Assembly: GCA_022747635.1 (NCBI GenBank)
Contig: JAKTNV010000004.1
Coordinates: 22,939,969-23,003,968, forward strand
Direction of reading: 5' to 3'
Length of the DNA: 64,000 nucleotides
Source of the DNA: Hetaerina americana
Lineage: Eukaryota > Arthropoda > Insecta > Odonata > Calopterygidae
The notes beneath the pieces are model-generated. The model was not told the DNA's origin, made no database searches, and saw only the letters and a program-made list of their open reading frames with translations. A program made the translations under genes and the position numbers. Of this stretch, positions 59,140 to 64,000 are shown piece by piece. Position 1 is the stretch's first letter, and each line of letters begins with the position of its first letter.

Positions 59140-59720
59140 AATGGATCGGCTTGGTTGTCAAATCGTCTGCATATGGAGGGATAGTGTGCCGAGTGAATGA
59201 CTCTCACACCAGCCTACTTTGGCGTCGTGAGAAAAAGGCGGCGATTATAATGGAAACATCGACCGAGAGAGAAACATATAACGAGCACGGGCGTTTGAAG
59301 GAATTCGAAACTTTTCACTCGCGATCTCGACAACAGGATCATTTTCAAAAGTTGGATAAGGAGAGAATAATGATAAGAGGAGAATGATGGAAAAAGATAA
59401 CAGTTTTATATGCATGGCCATCGACAGAGTGTAGTCTCTTTATTCCTCCCGCCCCCTATCCGAGAGAGAATCCGAAAATGTCAAACCCCGAGTGATTGAC
59501 GGTCGTGATAGTAGGACACTACAGTCATGCTTTGGGTTTATTAAAATCGATGGACCGAGGAAGCGGCAGGGACAGGGTGGTTTCATTATGAGGATGTGAA
59601 GGGCGAGAGGTTCTGGGAAGAGAGAAACCGCATGGGTTACGTAATGAGATTGCAAGAGAGGGAGCGAATGAGGGAAGAGCGATAAACGGCTGAGCGATGG
59701 AAATATTGCGAGACGCCGGA
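59140..59720. other. purine-biased GC-richer island
   Basis: Like the islands at 43.3, 47.7 and 50.3 kb, the plus strand is rich in gaga-type purine tracts. The frames within it (about 71-78 codons) lack any family motif. Confidence 0.35.
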
Positions 59721-60136
59721 AGGAGTCCCTGAAACCTCAGAAGAATTCAAAAAAGAGCTTGCAAAAAGTGGAAGCTAAAAAATTAAAAGGTGACCCGCAG
59801 ATAAAAAAAATAAAATATCATCTTAATTAGGGGGTTCGGTAATTATTCGAATAAGCAGCAGTACTATGGATTTAATTTAAGATTGAGAAACAAATATAAA
59901 AGAATTTGGTCGAAAAAAGTATTGGATAACAAGGAAGTGAAGTGATTATTAATGGTACACTTAGCATTTAACTATTAACCACGCAAGCCAATGCTCGGTG
60001 GCCCTTCGTTATCAATCCTATTCTACTGACGACCGGGAATACATCGGATATCCCCATGGATTCCGCAAGGAAACCGGTATAAAGGCTAAAAGGAGGCCAA
60101 AATAAATGAGGCAATGCATATTTTGAGGACGCAATA

Positions 60137-60681
60137 CGAGGTCTGTCCGGAAGGTAACCAGCCAGACAATATTTTGAGATAAATAGCCTGACTAAATAAT
60201 GAGACCTTAGTTCTGCTCAAAGTACTCCCCTTCGGACCTCACATACTTATCCCAGTTTCACTTCCACTTTTCAAAATAATCGTGAAAGTCATTTTTCGAA
60301 ATAATAATCAGATGGCTAGTTAAATTCTCTTTATTGTCGTCAACCTCAAGAATTCCGTGCTGCAGTTACAGAAGACTAGTTCTAAGCTGAAAATGATGAT
60401 CCAAGCTTTATAAAATTGGTCATATTTGAAAATGAATCATTAGCTTATGTCAATGACCCTGAAATATAAGCCCAGTCTCCCAAACGGTCGGTTGGTGAAA
60501 AAATATAAATGCTACAAGGTAGCTGATGATAATACCGAAAAGGTTTGGAAAAGTGTAAAAGACGATGGGATAATTGTGTGAGTTCCTAAGGGAAGTACTT
60601 CGAAGGCGACTAAGACCTCATTTTTTACGGTAGGCTTCTTTTCTCAAATTTTGTATGGCTAAATACTTTCCGGACACTTCG
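60137..60681. mobile_element. TA-flanked mariner chimera with a C-terminus at each end
   Basis: Imperfect inverted repeats (cgaggtctgtccggaaggta at left, complement of cgaagtgtccggaaagta at right) with TA on both sides (60135-60136, 60682-60683). The left arm on the minus strand reads YFEKWK, stop, NWDKYVRSEGEYFEQN (about 60300-60210), a mariner C-terminus. The right arm on the plus strand reads LEKCKRRWDNCVSS, stop, GKYFEGD (about 60545-60620), another mariner C-terminus of different sequence. Both arms therefore end in a 3' TIR facing outward and neither 5' half is present. This is a foldback-like, non-coding element of 545 bp. Confidence 0.65.
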
Positions 60682-60754
60682 TACTGAGTTTTCTGAAGTA
60701 CATATAGTGAGAACCCCGTTTTACTTATTACGAACCCGTCTTTACCACCTATTC

Positions 60755-60890
60755 TTTCTTGTAGGTTAATAAATGCTGAGTCGCAGCTGTGTCAAAACTA
60801 GTGATATTTCCGTAAGTACTGTCTGAATATTGCACAGACAGAGAAACAAACGTGTAGTTGTTCGATTTATGTATCAAACATATATGCATA

Positions 60891-60958
<68 letters not shown>

Positions 60959-61063
60959 ACAACTCCATGTTTTTTCTCTGTCTGTCCAATATTCAAACAG
61001 TGCTTACGGAAACATCACTAGTTTTGACACAGCTACGACACAGCATTTATTAACCTACAAGAA
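60755..61063. repeat. 110-bp inverted repeat around a (TA)n tract
   Basis: The left arm 60755-60865 and right arm 60955-61063 are complements with roughly ten differences. Between them lies a TA tract (about 60894-60954), and a further TA tract follows at 61067-61088. The arms (cttgtaggttaataaatgc ... agttgttcga) match nothing else I recognise in the window. Confidence 0.85.
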
Positions 61064-61109
61064 TGAATATATATATATATATATATTTATTTATACCATA
61101 AACACAGTA

Positions 61110-61336
61110 ATTAGTAATCAACCCAAAGGTCGGTTTGGTAGTTGATGGTAGAATTGACCCAGTGCTTGGCCAGTTTCTTTCCCTGTGCCGGTTATGGTTT
61201 CCCAGGAAGATCTGGTACCCGAAAAATCACATTGCTTGGGTGAAGCTGTAGGTGCCCATAGTGCCTATCCCGGGAATCAAACCCGGGCCCCTCCGATCAG
61301 CAGCCCAACACTCTATCTCCTGAACTACCGCGACCC
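61110..61336 (-). mobile_element. tRNA-derived SINE
   Basis: The tRNA-like head reads on the minus strand from 61336: ggtagttcaggagatagag (A-box region), then a T arm CCGGG/CCCGG with a B box ggtttgattcc. The body extends to about 61110 and lies between TA-rich sequences on both sides. There is no coding capacity. Confidence 0.6.
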
Positions 61337-62164
61337 TATATATATTGATATTTTGATGGGCGAAGAGAGAATGTTAATGAAGGAGCACAGTATAAGGAAG
61401 ATAAGGTTGGTTGAGGATGTTGAATATTGAAGATAGTAATATGCTGAAGGTGGCGATCGAAATGAGAAAGAAAGATAGGCTTTCTAGGCAGCATAAAGGC
61501 AAGCAGAAATAAATATTTGAAGAAAGAAATGATGTCGGGCATGAAATAGGATTTTCTCAAGATTCTTAGACGTAAAAAGTCGTTAAAAGACCTACTACTT
61601 TTCAGTAGATAGAATATATTTAATAAATCCTGCGATATAATGATTCACGGTAATTTCCATTCAACCAATTAAATTCAAATATAACAGGGAATGATTACGT
61701 TGTTTTCATTGGGGCTTATAGAAATTGGTTTGAAATGTCATTTCTCCATTCGTGCGAATTTAAATTAAATTTGTCTATTTAAGGTTAGGCATTAGAGGCT
61801 TGAGTCATTTTAAGGGGTTTATAATAACCGTCCTTTTCAGTAAAAGTTGATTGATTGCTATATATAGTAGGAGAAATTCTAGTTTCCATGGGTAATAAAT
61901 CAAAGAGTTAATCATAACTTTGTTTTGGTGTTATCCTTTCTTTATTTCCACCCTGTGGCCTTGCGCATTCATCGTTACAACTTAATGCCACGGCTACATT
62001 AAAACTTTTCAAACGTCTACCAAATGTTTAATTTTCGTTTCAATTATTTAATAGTATCGATGAATACCATTACTCAATTTTATCTTTAGTTCGTTTACCT
62101 ACTAATGATAACATCAAATGAGCACTTGTCACGTAAATATAATTTCTGTTTGTTTCATCAACAT
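61337..62164. other. AT-rich non-coding stretch
   Basis: No feature supported. Confidence 0.5.
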
Positions 62165-63480
62165 CTATATAATACCTCGCATGCCACCGCGTGTGGCGGG
62201 GCGTGTTAGGTCACCAAACGTAAAAGACAATAAAAACTCATGCAAAACCAACAAATTCATTCAAGTCCATCCCCACGGAGGCAAATTCAATATTCAGACG
62301 AACACCATTTTAACTCAGACGCATACAAAATAATAAACGATGAAATAACATGCAGGAGTAAATATGAATATAACTTGTGTCTGCACGTTTCATCTTTTTC
62401 TGACTTCTAAATGGAATTTCTTTGATATTTCTATTGCGACTTTGGTTTCTCACAATTATGATTCCTAATTGCCCTGGGAAAAAGCGAGTATTTGTACCTT
62501 TTTGTACTGAAATACATCTCCCTTAACCTATCTTTTTGGTTTGACCAAAATAATGTGGGGCCCTAATAACTCCTTTAGTGTCGTTGTTAGACTCGTTTGT
62601 TCTGAGCATTTCCACTAGTCTGTCTCGTATGTTCTCTTAGCATCTCAAGTGGCTCCCAGCCACTTGATTCCCCTAATCCACCAGCCCAGTTGATTCCCCG
62701 AAAAAAGGCTTGTCATAATCGTCTTCTTCTTTTACCATTTTTTTAACGAATCTGCTGGATTTTCTCTGGATTTTATCGAATTCTTGTTGCCAAATTTTCT
62801 CCCAATGATCCCAAATAACTGCGGCTTATTCCAAATGAGGCGTGAATAGAGCAAATTAACACCTCTATTTTACTTTCTCTTGGCATATCCCCACCGCCCA
62901 TTTAATGAAGCCGAATTTTTTCAAAGCGAATCCACCTATTGCCCTGATATGTGCTTCCCATCGTGCTAGAACTTCTCCCAAATATTAAACTTGATCTGCC
63001 GCAGTTATCATTGAACTGTCAAAAGTCTCTAGCAAATGGATCGTAATCTCAAGGTCCCCTTATTTCCTTGTCTGCCACCTTGTCGTCAGATCTAATATGA
63101 AGGCTACTAGCATTGAGCTTAAGTCTTTTATATACGTATATTAAGAATAGAAGCGCCCCAGTTAAGGTTCCCAAGGGGACGCCCAAAGTTACATCTATAT
63201 CCGTTGAGTGCAATACATCAATGACTTCTATTTGTTCGCGATTTGACGAGAAGTCCCTAATCCAATTTATTGTCTTATCATTGATACAATAGCATTTAAG
63301 TTTGTGTAACAATTTATTTACTTTATCTAAGGATGGATTGAAATCCAGAAATACTGCTTCAACTTGCGTGTAATTTTTTCCCGACCTAAGTATATCGTGA
63401 ATGAAAAGACCCAACAGTGTTTTGGAGGATCTGCTCTTCCTAAATGCTTGTCGCTGGTGGCTTATTATTTCCCTACTATC
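62165..63480 (-). pseudogene. Jockey/CR1-type LINE relic, RT to 3' end
   Basis: Read on the minus strand from 63480: FRKSRSSKTLLGLFIHD (finger region), then QVEAVFLDFNPSLDKVN (motif A, DF-x-x-x-x-D), NDKTINWIRDFSSNREQ, TLGVPLGTLTGALLFLIYV (motif B region, SGVPQG-like). Motif C is lost in a shifted stretch near 63060. Further on, PHLE, stop, AAVIWDHWEKI and IQRKSSRFVKK mark the post-RT block, with several stops. Near 62206-62165 a GC-rich piece reads LTRPATRGGMRGII in one frame, possibly the extreme C-terminus. It is an old copy with frameshifts. The exact clade is uncertain. Confidence 0.7.
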
Positions 63481-63527
63481 TCATATTGTTTCAAAGAGTA
63501 ATGTGTCGCAATGTTTTAGAGTATAAG

Positions 63528-63930
63528 GGGGCGGGAGTAGACCAGAGGTAGCGTATCCGCCTGTAGAGCCGAAGGTCGCTGGTCAGATTCCTGTGGCCGG
63601 GGACCTTTTTTCAACTAAGAAAATAATTGTTAGTGGTTTTTCGGGAACGAGAAAAATATATCTCTAAGCTTATGCTAAAAGGTAGCAGTTTCACTATTAG
63701 GCACTGGTGGCGCAGACCGAGTTAATCAGATCGGTATCAGCTGCCACAGCTGTAGGCGAGAATAACATTCACAGTATCGGCCACAGTACTGCGATGTGGA
63801 AGGCAACAGGAAACCAATATATTATTCTCCCTAGAACATGCAGCCTTGCCTTACATTTTGATACAGTAGAATGAAAAAATATGGGCTGCAGGAAATAAAT
63901 CCTAGGATTAAAATACTGATGATGATGAAC
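63528..63930 (+). mobile_element. tRNA-derived SINE-like element with a (TGA)n-like tail
   Basis: A tRNA-like head (about 63528-63607) has an A-box region tagaccagaggtagcg and a weak B box ggtcagattcc. The body contains ggaaggcaacaggaaacc, the same block seen in the leader of the RTE-like LINE at about 22080, and ends near gatgatgatgaac. A second head-like start at 63703 (tggtggcgcagaccgag) hints at a composite. Sharing the block with the LINE leader might reflect common ancestry. Confidence 0.45.
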
Positions 63931-64000
63931 GAATAGGTTGATGATAATTGAAGAGATTGATGATAGATAAATAGGTCGATAATTGGCCTGGTTTATCCCT

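Noticed and set aside
60525..60545. gctgatgataataccgaaa as a hammerhead core
   Set aside because: It lies inside mariner-derived coding sequence and has no stem II; coincidence.
63896..63945. ctgatgatgatgaac as a hammerhead box
   Set aside because: It is a simple gat repeat at a SINE tail with no stem or GAAAC.

Overview
The window is AT-rich, repeat-laden, non-coding DNA from an animal nuclear genome. The transposon repertoire (mariner/Tc1 elements, RTE-like and Jockey/CR1-like LINEs, a Penelope-like remnant, tRNA-derived SINEs, long (TA)n microsatellites) points to an arthropod, most likely an insect. I lean weakly towards a hemimetabolous insect but cannot fix the species. There are no bacterial operons, CRISPR arrays, phage genes or convincing full-length host genes. 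Most long reading frames are TE relics or chance frames in GC-rich patches. The layout suits a large intron or an intergenic region.

Layout. 1-15 kb: a candidate 80-bp host exon (222-301), a LINE scrap (about 1.1-1.45 kb), an unexplained 177-codon frame (1969-2499), a Penelope-like C-terminal relic (about 5.9-6.1 kb), a tRNA-like cloverleaf (6509-6581), a promoter-like patch (9.4 kb), a tRNA-derived SINE (10.76 kb) and a deleted mariner (14069-15038). 15-30 kb: a GC-rich island with a possible first exon (19.1-19.65 kb), a candidate phase-0 exon on the minus strand (21465-21578), a nearly complete but dead RTE-like LINE (21829-24715), a perfect 107-bp inverted repeat between TA tracts (27.3-27.7 kb) and a second deleted mariner of the first family (28944-29818). 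30-50 kb: a fragment of a second mariner family (31.27-31.55 kb), a second inverted repeat carrying hammerhead-like cores (33.87-34.05 kb), several strand-asymmetric GC-rich islands and an unassigned frame at 40.45 kb. 50-64 kb: a further island with a possible first coding exon (50736-50790), an RTE scrap, two 753-bp copies of the second mariner family in opposite orientation (52829-53581 and 55225-55977), a TA-flanked element with a mariner C-terminus at each end (60137-60681), an inverted repeat around a TA tract, two SINEs and a Jockey/CR1 LINE relic (about 62.17-63.48 kb).

Main biological points. First, two different mariner families are each present as two copies of one internally deleted form. 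In both families the deletion starts at or beside the WVPRxL linker after the DNA-binding domain. In the second family a 132-codon frame for an isolated DNA-binding domain is open in both copies, which suggests non-autonomous spread and possibly a repressor peptide. Second, several loci carry a CUGAUGA-like box, a hairpin or its remains, and GAAAC, twice as inverted pairs, in a window that also has a Penelope-like relic. This fits dispersed Penelope-type terminal modules with decayed hammerhead ribozymes. Both ideas rest on reading by eye and need the stated searches.
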